From Kitasatospora mediocidica KCTC 9733 (GTDB lineage Bacteria; Actinomycetota; Actinomycetes; Streptomycetales; Streptomycetaceae): a DNA stretch of 64,000 nt. Below, piece after piece: positions 7,211 to 16,454 of this stretch (positions within the stretch are counted from its first letter, which is position 1; the number at the start of each line of letters is the position of its first letter). The notes under the pieces are model-generated. The model ran no database searches. It was not told the DNA's origin and worked only from the letters and a program-made list of their open reading frames with translations. Location of the stretch: the NCBI RefSeq assembly GCF_000744225.1, contig NZ_JQLN01000005.1:1883001-1947000 (forward strand), written 5' to 3'. Position numbers and translations under genes: made by a program.

Positions 7211-9605
7211 AGTGGTGGGCGGTCGGCTTGCCGGGCTTGCCGCCGCCCGTGATCCCGCCGATGCCGCCGCCCGGGATCGGCGGCAGGCTGCCGGCTCCGC
7301 CGATCCCGCCGCCGATCCCGCCGGTGCCCGGACCGCGGGTGGTGCCGCCGCCCGGCGGCGGGTTGAGGCCGGCCGCCGGCGCCGGGTTCGGCGGCGGGTT
7401 GGTCGCGGGGGAGTTCTGGCCGGCGGGCTGCGCCGGGTTCTGCCCAGGGTTCTGGCCGGGGCTCGGCGATGCTGAGCCGCCGGCCGTCGGCGCCGGCAGC
7501 GTGACCAGCTGGAACGTGCTCCGCGGGGTGCCGGCGAGCGCCTCGCTCATCGCCTCCTGCCAGGCGGGGCCGGGGCCGGTGGAGCCGTACACGCCGTTGT
7601 TGTCGGCGAAGGACCGCCCGCCGATCTTGATGCTCCCGTCCATCTTGACGCCGCCCTCGGGGCCGCCGAGCCAGACCACGCCGACCAGGTCGGGGGTGTA
7701 GCCGTCGAACCAGGCGGCGCGGCGCTCGTCGGTGGTGCCGGTCTTGCCGGCGATCATGCGGCCGTCGTCGAGGCCCAGCGCGCTGCCGGTGCCCTTCTCG
7801 GTGACGCCGTTGAGCAGGGTGTTGATGGCGTCGGCGGTGCCCTGCTGCATGACCTGCTCGCAGTCGGCCGCCGGGACGGTGAGCTTGCGGCCGTCGCTTC
7901 CGGTGACGGAGCTGATCGCGACCGGGGTGCAGAAGGTGCCGCGCGAGGCGAACGCGGCGTAGGCGCCCGCCATGTCCAGCGGGCTCATCTCCTCGACGCC
8001 CAGCGTCATCGCCGGGACCTCCTCCAGCGGCGCGCCGCTGGCCTTGCCCCGGATGCCCAGCTTGTTGGCCATCTGCTTCATCGGGCAGAGGCCGACGTCC
8101 TGCTCCAGCTGGACGAAGTAGGTGTTGACCGAGCGGGCCATCGCCTCGGGCATGCCGAACGGGCCGACCTCGGACGGGCTGTCGTTGGCCACCAGGTCGT
8201 GGCCGCTGTTGGTCCAGGTGCCCTCGCAGGTGGTCATGCTGGGGTAGGGCATCTGCGCGGGCGCGGGGTACTGCTGGTTCAGCGGGGTGCCGGACTCCAG
8301 CGCGGCCGCGGCGAGGATCGGCTTGAACGTCGAGCCCGGCTGGAAGCCGTTGCCGCCGCCCATCGCGGCGTCCGCGTTCAGGTTGACCACGGTCTGGTGC
8401 TTGGTGGCGTCCAGGCCGTAGGGGCGGGTCTGGGCCATCGCGAGGATCTCGCCGGTGCCGGGCTTGAGCATGGTCATCGCGGCCGAGACCGTGTCGGTGG
8501 TGTAGACCTTCGTGGTGACGGCCTTGTTCGCGGCGGCCTGCTTGTCGGGGTCGATGGTGGTGTAGATCCTCAGCCCGCCGTCGTTCCAGAGCTTGTTGCG
8601 GTCGGCGGCGGAGGCGCCGAAGACCGGGTCGCCCTTGATCACGTGCCGGACGTAGTCGCAGAAGAAGCCCATGCCGGCGCTGGCCGTGATGCAGCCGTTC
8701 AGCGGCTCGTGGTAGTTCAGGTCGAGCGGGGTGGCGGTGGCGTCCTTGGCCTGCTGCGCGGTGATGTGCCGGTATTCGGCCATCTTGGCGATCACGGTGT
8801 CCCGGCGGGTCTTGGCCGCGGCCGGGTGGAGCATCGGGTCGTACGCCGAGGGGTTCTGCACCAGGCCGGCCAGCGTCGCGGCCTCGGCGACGGTGAGGTC
8901 CTTGTTGCTCTTGCCGAAGTAGCGGTTGGAGGCGGCCTCGACGCCGTACGCCTGGTGGCCGTAGAAGGTGATGTTCAGGTAGTTGGTGAGGATCTGCTCC
9001 TTGGGCAGCTCCTCCTCCAGCTTCATGGCGTACTTCAGCTCCTGGATCTTGCGGCCCAGGCTCTTCTTGGTGGCCTCCAGGAAGGCCGCCTGGTCGTCGC
9101 CGGCCTGCTCGACGAAGACGTTCTTCACGTACTGCTGGGTCAGCGTGGAGGCGCCCTGGGTCGCCGATCCCGACTCGGCGTTCTTGCTGATCGCCCGGAC
9201 GACGCCCCTGGGGTCGATCGCGCCGTGCTCGAAGAAGCGGTTGTCCTCGATGTCGACCTGCGCCTGACGCATGATCGGGGACATCTGATCCCGGGTCAGA
9301 ATGGTGCGGTCCCGGTCGAACACCTTGGCGATTTGCTGGCCCTTGCTGTCGTAGATGAACGAGGCCTGCGAGAGCGTGGGGGTCTTGAAGTCGTCCGGGA
9401 TGTTGTCGAAGCTCTCCGCGCCCTTCTTCGCCCCGATGCCGAGCGCGCCCACCGCGGGCAGCGCGAGGCCGGCGAGCAGGAAGCCGGAGAGGACGCTGAC
9501 CCCGAGGAACTTCGCCCCCTGGCCGGCCAGCTCGACGGGAGGAGTGCCCTTTCGGCCTGCCGGTTCGCCGGGGCGCGGGGCGGATGTGGGGCGCTTCGGT
9601 GCCAT
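7209..9605 (-). CDS. Bifunctional penicillin-binding protein (class A transglycosylase/transpeptidase)
   Basis: The predicted product has 798 residues. Peptidoglycan is polymerised and cross-linked outside the membrane by this class. A cytoplasmic start and one membrane helix (about residues 30-55) precede the GT51 glycosyltransferase domain, which has EDNRFFEHGAIDPRG with the catalytic Glu, then GASTLTQQYVKN and EILTNYLN. The transpeptidase domain has SxxK as GSTFKP, SVN and KTGTT. The C-terminal 100 residues are a Pro/Gly/Gln-rich low-complexity tail. It is divergent from wblA, matching my recollection of the SCO3579-SCO3580 arrangement. Confidence 0.93.
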   Translation of the reverse strand: MAPKRPTSAPRPGEPAGRKGTPPVELAGQGAKFLGVSVLSGFLLAGLALPAVGALGIGAKKGAESFDNIPDDFKTPTLSQASFIYDSKGQQIAKVFDRDRTILTRDQMSPIMRQAQVDIEDNRFFEHGAIDPRGVVRAISKNAESGSATQGASTLTQQYVKNVFVEQAGDDQAAFLEATKKSLGRKIQELKYAMKLEEELPKEQILTNYLNITFYGHQAYGVEAASNRYFGKSNKDLTVAEAATLAGLVQNPSAYDPMLHPAAAKTRRDTVIAKMAEYRHITAQQAKDATATPLDLNYHEPLNGCITASAGMGFFCDYVRHVIKGDPVFGASAADRNKLWNDGGLRIYTTIDPDKQAAANKAVTTKVYTTDTVSAAMTMLKPGTGEILAMAQTRPYGLDATKHQTVVNLNADAAMGGGNGFQPGSTFKPILAAAALESGTPLNQQYPAPAQMPYPSMTTCEGTWTNSGHDLVANDSPSEVGPFGMPEAMARSVNTYFVQLEQDVGLCPMKQMANKLGIRGKASGAPLEEVPAMTLGVEEMSPLDMAGAYAAFASRGTFCTPVAISSVTGSDGRKLTVPAADCEQVMQQGTADAINTLLNGVTEKGTGSALGLDDGRMIAGKTGTTDERRAAWFDGYTPDLVGVVWLGGPEGGVKMDGSIKIGGRSFADNNGVYGSTGPGPAWQEAMSEALAGTPRSTFQLVTLPAPTAGGSASPSPGQNPGQNPAQPAGQNSPATNPPPNPAPAAGLNPPPGGGTTRGPGTGGIGGGIGGAGSLPPIPGGGIGGITGGGKPGKPTAHH

Positions 9606-10035
9606 GGGGGCGACTCTACGTTTCCACGTTGCGGATTCCCGCCCTTGAAGGCACGCGTTCGCCTACGCTTGACGAGGGGGCGTGACAGCTTCGCTCCGTA
9701 TACTCCCGAGACTCCTGTGAGTGTTGAGAGTTGTCCGAATTGATGGGGTATGAGATAGCTGTCACGGCCGTTCTGTGGCGTCGTCGGGGTCTCCTGGGCC
9801 GACGGCTGTGGCACAGCGTGACGAAAGGGGCGATCCAGGCGCCCGCAAGGCCTGCAACCTGCGATCACTCCAACGAGTGATCTGACGGGCACCCATAGTC
9901 CAATCGGGTCATTCGAGATTGGGCCCTGGGGGGCTGTTGCGCTTCGCCAATCTTCCGTAACGTCCTCAACTGGCAGCGGTGAATATGCCGTTGCCGCCGT
10001 GGGGGAGCCTCGATTCGGGAGAGGACGGCGCCGGC
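9606..10035. promoter_or_regulatory. Divergent PBP/wblA control region
   Basis: This is a 430-bp non-coding stretch between divergent genes, less GC-rich than its surroundings. A perfect 8-bp inverted repeat with a 4-nt spacer (GATCACTC-CAAC-GAGTGATC) lies at 9863-9882 and could be an operator or an mRNA leader hairpin for wblA. A second start for wblA (GTG 9979) falls at the end of this region but has no ribosome site. Confidence 0.45.
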
Positions 10036-10359
10036 ATGGGCTGGGTAGATGACTGGAGTGCGCAGGCTGCCTGTCGCACGAGCGATCCGGACGAGCTGTT
10101 CGTCCAGGGGGCGGCGCAGAACCGCGCCAAGGCGGTGTGCAGCGGGTGTCCGGTGCGCACCGAGTGCCTGGCCGACGCGCTCGACAACCGGGTCGAGTTC
10201 GGGGTCTGGGGGGGAATGACCGAGCGCGAGCGCAGGGCGCTGCTGCGCCGGCGTCCGACGGTGATGTCGTGGCGGCGGTTGCTGGAGACCGCCCGCACGG
10301 AGTACGAGGAGTCCTTGGCGACCGGCGTGATCCTGTCGGACTACGCCCAGGCGGGCTGA
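10036..10359 (+). CDS. wblA: WhiB-like transcription factor WblA
   Basis: The predicted product has 107 residues from the ATG at 10036, which has AGAGGA about 10 bases upstream. The earlier in-frame GTG at 9979 would add 19 residues but lacks a ribosome site. Four Cys ligate an iron-sulfur cluster (QAAC, then AVCSGCPVRTEC), followed by the GVWGG turn and a basic RRALLRRRP segment for DNA contact. WblA is known as a global brake on sporulation and antibiotic production in streptomycetes. The protein is very close to what I remember of SCO3579, and the neighbours agree. Confidence 0.93.
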   Translation: MGWVDDWSAQAACRTSDPDELFVQGAAQNRAKAVCSGCPVRTECLADALDNRVEFGVWGGMTERERRALLRRRPTVMSWRRLLETARTEYEESLATGVILSDYAQAG

Positions 10360-10499
10360 GGCCCGGTCAGCACCGGGTCCCAACACGTAGATGCTGGGAT
10401 ACCCGGCAAACGGATGCCCAGCTGGACGACGCAGCTGGACGGCGCGGCTCGCTGCCCCAGCAGGATGCCGCAGACGGATGCCTCAGTGGGGGCTGAGGC

Positions 10500-11672
10500 T
10501 CAGTCGTCGTCGGTGCCGCTCAGGCGCCGGCCGATCTGGCGCAGCCCGTCGAGGTCGTGCACGTCGCCGGCCAGGGCCGGCACCTCGACGATCGGCACAT
10601 CGGGATAGACCGAGACGAACCGGTCCCGGGTGCGGCGCTCACGGACCATCACTTCCATCCGCTCGGCGTGCAGTCGGAGCAGTCCGGCGGCCAGCACGTC
10701 GGCTTCGGCCTGCTCGGACTCGTGATCCGCGCCGTTCTCCTCCAGGCTCTGCGCCGCGGCGTGCGCGCGCTCGGCGGTCAGCTGCGGCGCGCCGGTGCCG
10801 TGCACCCGGTTGAGGACGAGTCCGGCCAGCGGCATCTCGTCCGCCGCCAGCCGGTCCACGAAGTACGCGGCCTCGCGCAGCGCGTCGCGTTCGGGCGCGG
10901 CGACGACCAGGAAGGCCGTGCCCTCGGCCTTGAGCAGCTGGTACGTCCGGTCGGCCCGCTCGCGGAAGCCGCCGAACATCGAGTCCATCGCGGCCACGAA
11001 GGTCTGCAGGTCGGTCAGCAGCTGACTGCCGAAGATCTTGCCGAGGGTGCCGGTCACCATGCCCACCCCGACGTTCAGGAACTTCATCGCGCCCCGGCCG
11101 CCGACCTTGGCCGGTGCCATCAGGACCCGGATGATCCGGCCGTCGAGGAACGAGCCGAGCCGGCTGGGCGCGTCCAGGAAGTCCAGCGCCGAGCGGGAGG
11201 GCGGGGTGTCGACCACGATCAGGTCCCAGGTGCCGGTGGCCCGCAGCTGGCCGAGCTTCTCCATCGCCATGTACTCCTGCGTCCCCGCGAACCCGGCCGA
11301 GAGCGACTGGTAGAACGGGTTCTCCAGGATCGCCTTGGCGCGCTCGGGATCGGCGTGCGCGATCACCACCTCGTCGAAGGTGCGCTTCATGTCGAGCATC
11401 ATGGCGTGCAGCTCGCCGGGACCGTCCGGGCCGGCCGCGCCCTTGACCGGGCGCGGGGTGTTGTCCAGCTCGGTCAGGCCCATCGACTGGGCCAGCCGGC
11501 GGGCCGGGTCGATGGTCAGCACCACCGTGCGCCGTCCGCGTTCGGCCGCGCGCAGGCCGATCGCGGCGGCGGTGGTGGTCTTGCCGACCCCGCCGGAGCC
11601 GCAGCAGACGATGATCCTGGTCCGCGGGTCATCGATCAGCCGGTCGACGGAGAGGTCTCGCTCGCTGGTCAT
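10500..11672 (-). CDS. ArsA-family (Get3-like) ATPase, second gene of the pair
   Basis: The predicted product has 390 residues. It carries a deviant Walker A (CGSGGVGKTTTAAAIG), a switch-type VDTPPS motif and a LTIDPARRLAQ segment, all typical of anion-transporting or tail-anchored-protein-targeting ATPases. The family binds ATP as a homodimer. In actinobacteria two copies in tandem are common and probably act as a heterodimer, though the cargo is unknown. Its ATG overlaps the stop of the upstream paralogue by 4 bases, so the two are translationally coupled. Confidence 0.9.
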   Translation of the reverse strand: MTSERDLSVDRLIDDPRTRIIVCCGSGGVGKTTTAAAIGLRAAERGRRTVVLTIDPARRLAQSMGLTELDNTPRPVKGAAGPDGPGELHAMMLDMKRTFDEVVIAHADPERAKAILENPFYQSLSAGFAGTQEYMAMEKLGQLRATGTWDLIVVDTPPSRSALDFLDAPSRLGSFLDGRIIRVLMAPAKVGGRGAMKFLNVGVGMVTGTLGKIFGSQLLTDLQTFVAAMDSMFGGFRERADRTYQLLKAEGTAFLVVAAPERDALREAAYFVDRLAADEMPLAGLVLNRVHGTGAPQLTAERAHAAAQSLEENGADHESEQAEADVLAAGLLRLHAERMEVMVRERRTRDRFVSVYPDVPIVEVPALAGDVHDLDGLRQIGRRLSGTDDD

Positions 11673-12757
11673 GCCGCCCCCTGTGCCTTCAGCTCGCCCG
11701 CCAGCCGGTACAGCCCGCCCAGGTCCACCCCGCCGCTGAGCAGTGGCAGTTCGTAGGACGGCAGCCCCAGTTCGGCCAGGTCCGCGCGCTGCTCGTGCTC
11801 CAGGGTCACCCGCTCGGCGTGCTCGCGGGCCTGGTCGAGCAGCGGGTCGAGCAGCGGCTCCACGGCGGCCCGGCGGGTCGCCGCCGTCCGGGACCGGCCG
11901 CCGAGGCCGGCCTCCACCAGCGCGAGCGCCACCTCCTCGCGGTGGTCGCCGTGCGCGGCGGCCACCGCGGCGGCGTCCAGGACCGGCGGCCGCACCATGT
12001 TGACCATGACCCCGCCGACCGGCAGGCCGGCCGCCCGCAGCTCGGTGAAACCGTCCACGGTCTCCTGGACCGGCATCTCCTCCAGCAGCGTGACCAGGTG
12101 CACCGCCGTCTCCGGCGACTTCAGCACGCCCATCACGGCCTGGGCCTGGCTGTATATCGGCCCGAACCGGGCCAGCCCGGCCACCTCGGAGTTGACGTTC
12201 AGGAACCGGGTGAGCCGCCCGGTCGGCGGCGCGTCCATCACGACCGCGTCGTACGCCCGGCGCCCGTCCGGCCCCTTGCGCCGGGCCGCCTCGCAGGCCT
12301 TGCCGGTGAGCAGGACGTCCCGGACGCCCGGGGCGATGGTGGTGGCGAAGTCGACGAAGCCGACCTTCTGCAGCGCTTTCCCGGCCCGGCCGAGCTTGTA
12401 GAACATGTCGAGGTACTCGAGCAGCGCCTGTTCGGTGTCGATGGCCAGCGCGAACACCTCGCCCGTGCCGCTACCCGTGCCGCGGGCCCGGCTGGGCGGC
12501 CCGAACCGGCCCGTTGCGACGGCGGCGACCTTGCGCTCCTCGTACGGCAGCGCGGAGATGCCGAAGAGTTCGGCGATGCCCTGCCGGCCCTCGACCTCGA
12601 TCAGCAGCGTGCGCCGCCCCTCGGCGGCCAGCGCCAGCGCCAGCGCGGCGGCGACGGTGGTCTTTCCGGTGCCGCCCTTGCCGCTGACCACGTGCAGGCG
12701 GACGCCCTCCCAGTCGGGGCCGCCGCGCGCGTCGCCGGGCTCCTCCGTACCTGCCAC
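11669..12757 (-). CDS. ArsA-family (Get3-like) ATPase, first gene of the pair
   Basis: The predicted product has 362 residues from the GTG at 12757. That start is chosen for its strong GGAGACGGAG ribosome site. Upstream residues in the same frame look non-coding. It has VSGKGGTGKTTVAAALALALA (deviant Walker A), LIEVEGRQGIAELFG, and MDAPPTGRLTRFL (switch I). Domain order and length fit a single ArsA module. It is the partner of the overlapping downstream gene and probably forms one complex with it. Confidence 0.9.
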   Translation of the reverse strand: MAGTEEPGDARGGPDWEGVRLHVVSGKGGTGKTTVAAALALALAAEGRRTLLIEVEGRQGIAELFGISALPYEERKVAAVATGRFGPPSRARGTGSGTGEVFALAIDTEQALLEYLDMFYKLGRAGKALQKVGFVDFATTIAPGVRDVLLTGKACEAARRKGPDGRRAYDAVVMDAPPTGRLTRFLNVNSEVAGLARFGPIYSQAQAVMGVLKSPETAVHLVTLLEEMPVQETVDGFTELRAAGLPVGGVMVNMVRPPVLDAAAVAAAHGDHREEVALALVEAGLGGRSRTAATRRAAVEPLLDPLLDQAREHAERVTLEHEQRADLAELGLPSYELPLLSGGVDLGGLYRLAGELKAQGAA

Positions 12758-12941
12758 GCTCCGTCTCCGTCCGCTGCTGGCTCGACCGCTTGGCTCTCGG
12801 GGACCGGGCCCCTCCTCGCGAGGGTAACCAGCACCCGGGCCGGATGCCGGGAGCATCCGGGTGACGACGGGCATTCTTGCCCGCTTTGTGTCCCACCTCA
12901 CATCGCCTCAGGGGGCTCGGCAACCGTCTAGAGTCACCCTC

Positions 12942-13109
12942 ATGACCAAGTGGGAATACGTAACCGTGCCGCTGCTCGTCCACGCCACGAAGCAGATTCT
13001 GGACACCTGGGGCGAGGACGGCTGGGAGCTGGTCCAGGTCGTTCCCGGACCGAACAACCCCGAGCAGCTGGTGGCTTACCTCAAGCGCGAGAAGGGTGCC
13101 CAGGCATGA
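12942..13109 (+). CDS. DUF4177 small protein
   Basis: The predicted product has 55 residues. MTKWEYVTVPLLVHATKQI and WGEDGWELVQVVPG match the DUF4177 signature of short, mostly beta proteins. No function is established. The stop overlaps the next start (ATGA), so it is coupled to the RidA-like gene, and it is divergent from the ArsA pair. Confidence 0.85.
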   Translation: MTKWEYVTVPLLVHATKQILDTWGEDGWELVQVVPGPNNPEQLVAYLKREKGAQA

Positions 13110-13570
13110 GCAAGGTCGAGAGCAAGCTGGCCGAGCTCGGCCTGACCCTGCCCGAGGTGGCGCCGCCGTTGGCCGCGTACGTGCCGGCGGTCCGTGCGGG
13201 CGAGTTCGTCTTCACCTCCGGCCAGCTGCCGCTGGTGGCGGGCAAGCTGCAGAACAGCGGCAAGGTGGGCGCCGAGGTCACCGCCGAGGAGGCCAAGGAG
13301 CTGGCGCAGCTCTGCGCGCTCAACGCGCTGGCCGCCGTGAAGTCCGTGATCGGTGACCTGGACCTGATCGAGCAGGTCGTCAAGGTGGTCGGCTTCGTCG
13401 CCTCCGCCCCCGACTTCACCGGGCAGCCGGGCGTCGTCAACGGCGCCAGCGAGCTGCTCGGCCAGGCACTCGGCGCGGCGGGCGTGCATGCCCGTAGCGC
13501 GGTGGGCGTCGCGGTGCTGCCGCTGGACGCGCCGGTCGAGGTCGAGATCCAGGTCCGCGTCCGCGGCTGA
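13106..13570 (+). CDS. RidA/YjgF-family protein
   Basis: The predicted product has 154 residues, in the family's longer subgroup. It has LPEVAPPLAAYVPAV, FTSGQLPL near residue 40, and VVKVVGFVASAPDFTGQPGVVNGASELL near the trimer interface. Canonical RidA deaminates reactive enamine/imine intermediates using an Arg-containing motif near the C terminus. This subgroup ends in VEVEIQVRV and the Arg is not obvious, so deaminase activity is uncertain. It is translationally coupled to the DUF4177 gene. Confidence 0.85.
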   Translation: MSKVESKLAELGLTLPEVAPPLAAYVPAVRAGEFVFTSGQLPLVAGKLQNSGKVGAEVTAEEAKELAQLCALNALAAVKSVIGDLDLIEQVVKVVGFVASAPDFTGQPGVVNGASELLGQALGAAGVHARSAVGVAVLPLDAPVEVEIQVRVRG

Positions 13571-13643
13571 GGGTCCACTCCGGGACAGGTCCGGAAGTGA
13601 TCGGGTCTGTTCAGAGCCGTGCCCGGGTGCATAGCATCCGGGC

Positions 13644-14546
13644 ATGGCTGCGCACCTCTCCGGCTCGACTCCGGCCGCCCCCTCGATGCCGCCCGGCTGG
13701 CCCGCCCGGATCCGGGCGCTGGCCGCGGGCGAGCTGATCCCGCCCGTGCCGAAGCCGTCGGCCACCGTGGTGCTGCTGCGGGACGCCGCCGACGGGCCGC
13801 AGGCGTACCTGCTGCGCCGCCGGACGTCGATGGCGTTCGCGGCCGGGATGTACGCCTACCCGGGCGGCGGGGTCGACCCCCGGGACGCCGAGGCCGCGCC
13901 CGCGTGGGCCGGCCCGAGCCCGGACGCCTGGGCGGCCCGGCTGGGCGTGGACCGGGCGACGGCGCAGGCGGTGGTCTGCGCGGCGGTCCGGGAGACCTTC
14001 GAGGAGGCCGGCGTGCTGCTGGCCGGCCCGGACGAGCGGACCATCGCCCCGGCGCGGGACTGGAGCGCCGAACGCGCCGCGCTGGAAGCCCATGAGCTCT
14101 CCTTCGCCGAGTTCTGCCGTGACAACGCCCTGGTGCTGCGCAGCGACCTGCTGGGCGGCTGGGCCCGCTGGGTGACCCCGGCCTTCGAGGACCGGCGCTA
14201 CGACACCTGGTTCTTCGTCGCCGCGCTGCCGCCCGGCCAGCAGGCCGCGGACGAGGTCGGCGAGGCGGACCGGGTGGCCTGGCTGACCCCGGCCGAGGCG
14301 GTCCGCGGCTGTGCCGAGGGCCGGTACGGCATGCTCCCGCCGACGCTGTCGGTGCTGCGCGAGCTGCTGACGGTCCGTACGGCGCGCGAGGCGCTCGACG
14401 CGTCGGTGGCCCGCGATCTGGCTCCCGTCCTCGGCACGGCCGAGCTGTCGGGTGATCGAATGACCGTCCGATGGTCAGGGTATGAAGAGCTGACCATCGA
14501 TGGCAGCTATCCCGAGGAAGGACCTCCAACCGATGATCCACAATGA
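13644..14546 (+). CDS. NUDIX hydrolase
   Basis: The predicted product has 300 residues. The core reads ATVVLLRDAADGPQAYLLRRR, then YPGGGVDPRD, and the NUDIX helix is recognisable as VCAAVRETFEEAGVLLAG (REtxEEaG core), preceded by an insertion. Enzymes of this class hydrolyse nucleoside diphosphate-linked compounds and need Mg2+. The substrate cannot be assigned. Its last 14 bases overlap a small downstream gene. Confidence 0.85.
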   Translation: MAAHLSGSTPAAPSMPPGWPARIRALAAGELIPPVPKPSATVVLLRDAADGPQAYLLRRRTSMAFAAGMYAYPGGGVDPRDAEAAPAWAGPSPDAWAARLGVDRATAQAVVCAAVRETFEEAGVLLAGPDERTIAPARDWSAERAALEAHELSFAEFCRDNALVLRSDLLGGWARWVTPAFEDRRYDTWFFVAALPPGQQAADEVGEADRVAWLTPAEAVRGCAEGRYGMLPPTLSVLRELLTVRTAREALDASVARDLAPVLGTAELSGDRMTVRWSGYEELTIDGSYPEEGPPTDDPQ

Positions 14547-14745
14547 CGTGGCTCGCCGTACGGTGCGTGCACTCCACGCCCGCAGCCTGGACGCCCGGCG
14601 CACGCCGGGCCGTCGGCTCTGCCGCGAGGCCGTGGTCGGTGCGACCGACCCGACCTGGCGCCCGTTGGTCCGCTCCCTCGCTCCCCGCCCGCTGGCCCGG
14701 CGTACCGAAGGCGGACGCCTGGACGAACTCGAAGGCACGCAGTGA
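14533..14745 (+). CDS. Small Arg-rich hypothetical protein
   Basis: The predicted product has 70 residues, starting MIHNDVARRTVRALHARSLD. No domain is recognised. Support comes from position: the start overlaps the NUDIX stop, its TGA overlaps the GTG of the next gene, and GGAAGGA lies just upstream. Together these make a continuous translationally coupled series. It could be a leader that only carries ribosomes between the two enzymes. Confidence 0.5.
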   Translation: MIHNDVARRTVRALHARSLDARRTPGRRLCREAVVGATDPTWRPLVRSLAPRPLARRTEGGRLDELEGTQ

Positions 14746-15563
14746 CCGGTCTGCTTCCCGGTGACCCCGCCGACACCGTCGGCGGGGCCGCCACACCCAG
14801 GGCGCACTGCGTCCTGGCCCCCAACCCGTCCCCGATGACCCTGGACGGGACCAACACCTGGCTGCTCGCCGAGCCCGGCTCGGACCGGGCCGTGGTGATC
14901 GACCCGGGACCGCTGGACGAGGGCCACCTGCGCCGGGTGATCGAGATCGCCGAGCAGCAGGGCCGACGGGTCGCGCTGACCCTGCTCACGCACGGCCACG
15001 CCGACCACGCCGAGGGCGCCGCCCGGTTCGCCGAGCTGACCGGCACCGAGGTCCGGGCGCTCGACCCGGCACACCGGCTCGGCGGCGAGGGCCTGCACGG
15101 CGGCCAGGTGATCGAGGTCGGCGGCCTGGAGCTGCGGGTCGTCGCCACCCCCGGGCACACCTCGGACTCGCTCACCTTCCACCTGCCGGCCGACGGCGCG
15201 ATCCTCACCGGGGACACCGTGCTGGGGCGGGGGACCACGATGGTCGCCCACCCGGACGGCCTGCTCGGGGACTACCTCGACTCGCTGCGGCGGCTGCGCG
15301 CGCTGGCCGCCGAACACGGGGTGCGGACGGTGCTGCCCGGACACGGGCCGGTGCTGGGCGACGCGCTGGGCGGGGTCGAGTACTACCTGGCGCACCGGGC
15401 CGGGCGCCTGGCCCAGGTGGAGACCGCGGTGGAGGCCGGCTGCCGTACCGCCGAACAGGTGGTGGCGCGGGTCTACGCCGACGTGGACCGGGCGCTCTGG
15501 CCGGCCGCCGAGCTCTCCGTGCGGGCCCAGCTGCGATACCTCGAGGACCACGGACTCATCTGA
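14742..15563 (+). CDS. Metallo-beta-lactamase-fold hydrolase (glyoxalase II/LACTB2-like)
   Basis: The predicted product has 273 residues. Zinc ligands are clear: LLTHGHADHAEGA (HxHxDH), ATPGHTSDS (third His), LTGDTVLG (bridging Asp) and LPGHGPV (last His). NTWLLAEPGSDRAVVIDPG is the usual beginning of the LACTB2-like branch. The family hydrolyses thioesters or acts on nucleic acids, and the role here is not fixed. It converges with crp over a strong hairpin. Confidence 0.9.
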   Translation: MTGLLPGDPADTVGGAATPRAHCVLAPNPSPMTLDGTNTWLLAEPGSDRAVVIDPGPLDEGHLRRVIEIAEQQGRRVALTLLTHGHADHAEGAARFAELTGTEVRALDPAHRLGGEGLHGGQVIEVGGLELRVVATPGHTSDSLTFHLPADGAILTGDTVLGRGTTMVAHPDGLLGDYLDSLRRLRALAAEHGVRTVLPGHGPVLGDALGGVEYYLAHRAGRLAQVETAVEAGCRTAEQVVARVYADVDRALWPAAELSVRAQLRYLEDHGLI

Positions 15564-15574
15564 GTCCGTGGTCC
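15545..15574. terminator. Bidirectional terminator between the MBL-fold gene and crp
   Basis: A 14-bp perfect stem (GGACCACGGACTCA with its complement) around TC overlaps the stop codon of the MBL-fold gene and lies just past the end of crp. Confidence 0.75.
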
Positions 15575-15590
15575 CGGTGGAGCGGGGTGC

Positions 15591-16265
15591 TCAGCGCGAG
15601 CGGCGGGAGAGTCGCTCGACGTCCATCAGGACGACGGCGCGGGCCTCCAGCTTGAGCCAGCCGCGGCCGGCGAAGTCGGCCAGCGCCTTGTTGACCGTCT
15701 CGCGGGAGGCACCGACCAGCTGGGCCAGCTCCTCCTGGGTGAGGTCGTGGGCGACGTGGATGCCCTCCTCCGACTGCACGCCGAAGCGGCGCGAGAGGTC
15801 GAGCAGTGCCTTGGCGACCCGGCCGGGGACGTCCGAGAAGACCAGGTCGGACATCACGTCGTTGGTCCGGCGCAGGCGGCGCGCGATGGCGCGCAGCAGG
15901 GCGATCGAGACCTCCGGACGGGCGTGCAGCCAGGGCTGCAGGTCGCCGTGGCCCAGGCCCAGCAGCTTGACCTCGGTCAGCGCGCTGGCGGTGGCCGTGC
16001 GGGGTCCGGGGTCGAACAGCGAGAGCTCGCCGATCATCTCGCTGGGGCCGAGCACCGCGAGCATGTTCTCGCGACCGTCCGGCGAGGCGCGGTGCAGCTT
16101 GACCTTGCCCTCGGCGACCACGTAGAGCCGGTCGCCCGGGTCGCCCTCGTGGAAGAGCGACTCACCACGGGCGAGGGTGACCTCGGTCATGGAAGCGCGC
16201 AGCTCGCCGGCCTGTTCGTCGTCGAGAGCCGCGAAGAGCGCGGCCCGCCGCAGAACGTCGTCCAC
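15591..16265 (-). CDS. crp: Crp/Fnr-family regulator (Streptomyces Crp)
   Basis: The predicted product has 224 residues, the same length I recall for SCO3571. It has an N-terminal cyclic-nucleotide-binding barrel (LFHEGDPGDRLYVVAEGKVKLH and the GELSLFDPGPRTATA binding cassette), a dimer helix, and a C-terminal winged helix-turn-helix (LTQEELAQLVGASRETVNKALADFAGRGWL). Crp controls germination and spreads activation across secondary-metabolite clusters in streptomycetes, so its position beside a cluster is notable. It is transcribed toward the conserved upstream genes and away from the cluster. Confidence 0.95.
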   Translation of the reverse strand: MDDVLRRAALFAALDDEQAGELRASMTEVTLARGESLFHEGDPGDRLYVVAEGKVKLHRASPDGRENMLAVLGPSEMIGELSLFDPGPRTATASALTEVKLLGLGHGDLQPWLHARPEVSIALLRAIARRLRRTNDVMSDLVFSDVPGRVAKALLDLSRRFGVQSEEGIHVAHDLTQEELAQLVGASRETVNKALADFAGRGWLKLEARAVVLMDVERLSRRSR

Positions 16266-16454
16266 GTGCTTCCTCCTTCTCGGCCGTCCCGTGGCTGGTC
16301 ACGGACGGCGCAAGTGCTTGCTGTTCCCCATCATGCCGGACGCACAAACAATGCGATCTATCACTAAGAATGACGCATGCTTCTCAGATCATATGAGGAG
16401 GGGTGCGGTCCCGGGGCTGCGTACGCAGCCATTCGTACGCCGGGATACCCCTGT
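16266..16454. promoter_or_regulatory. crp upstream region
   Basis: An unusually AT-rich patch for this genome lies at about 16340-16400 (ACAAACAATGCGATCTATCA). It is framed by a short ATGCG/CGCAT inverted repeat at 16351-16378. It probably holds the crp promoter. No motif is strong enough to name. Confidence 0.35.

Noticed and set aside
9979..10035. Longer wblA product starting at GTG 9979
   Set aside because: No ribosome site precedes it, while AGAGGA precedes the ATG at 10036 and the protein from there matches the usual WblA start MGWV-DW.
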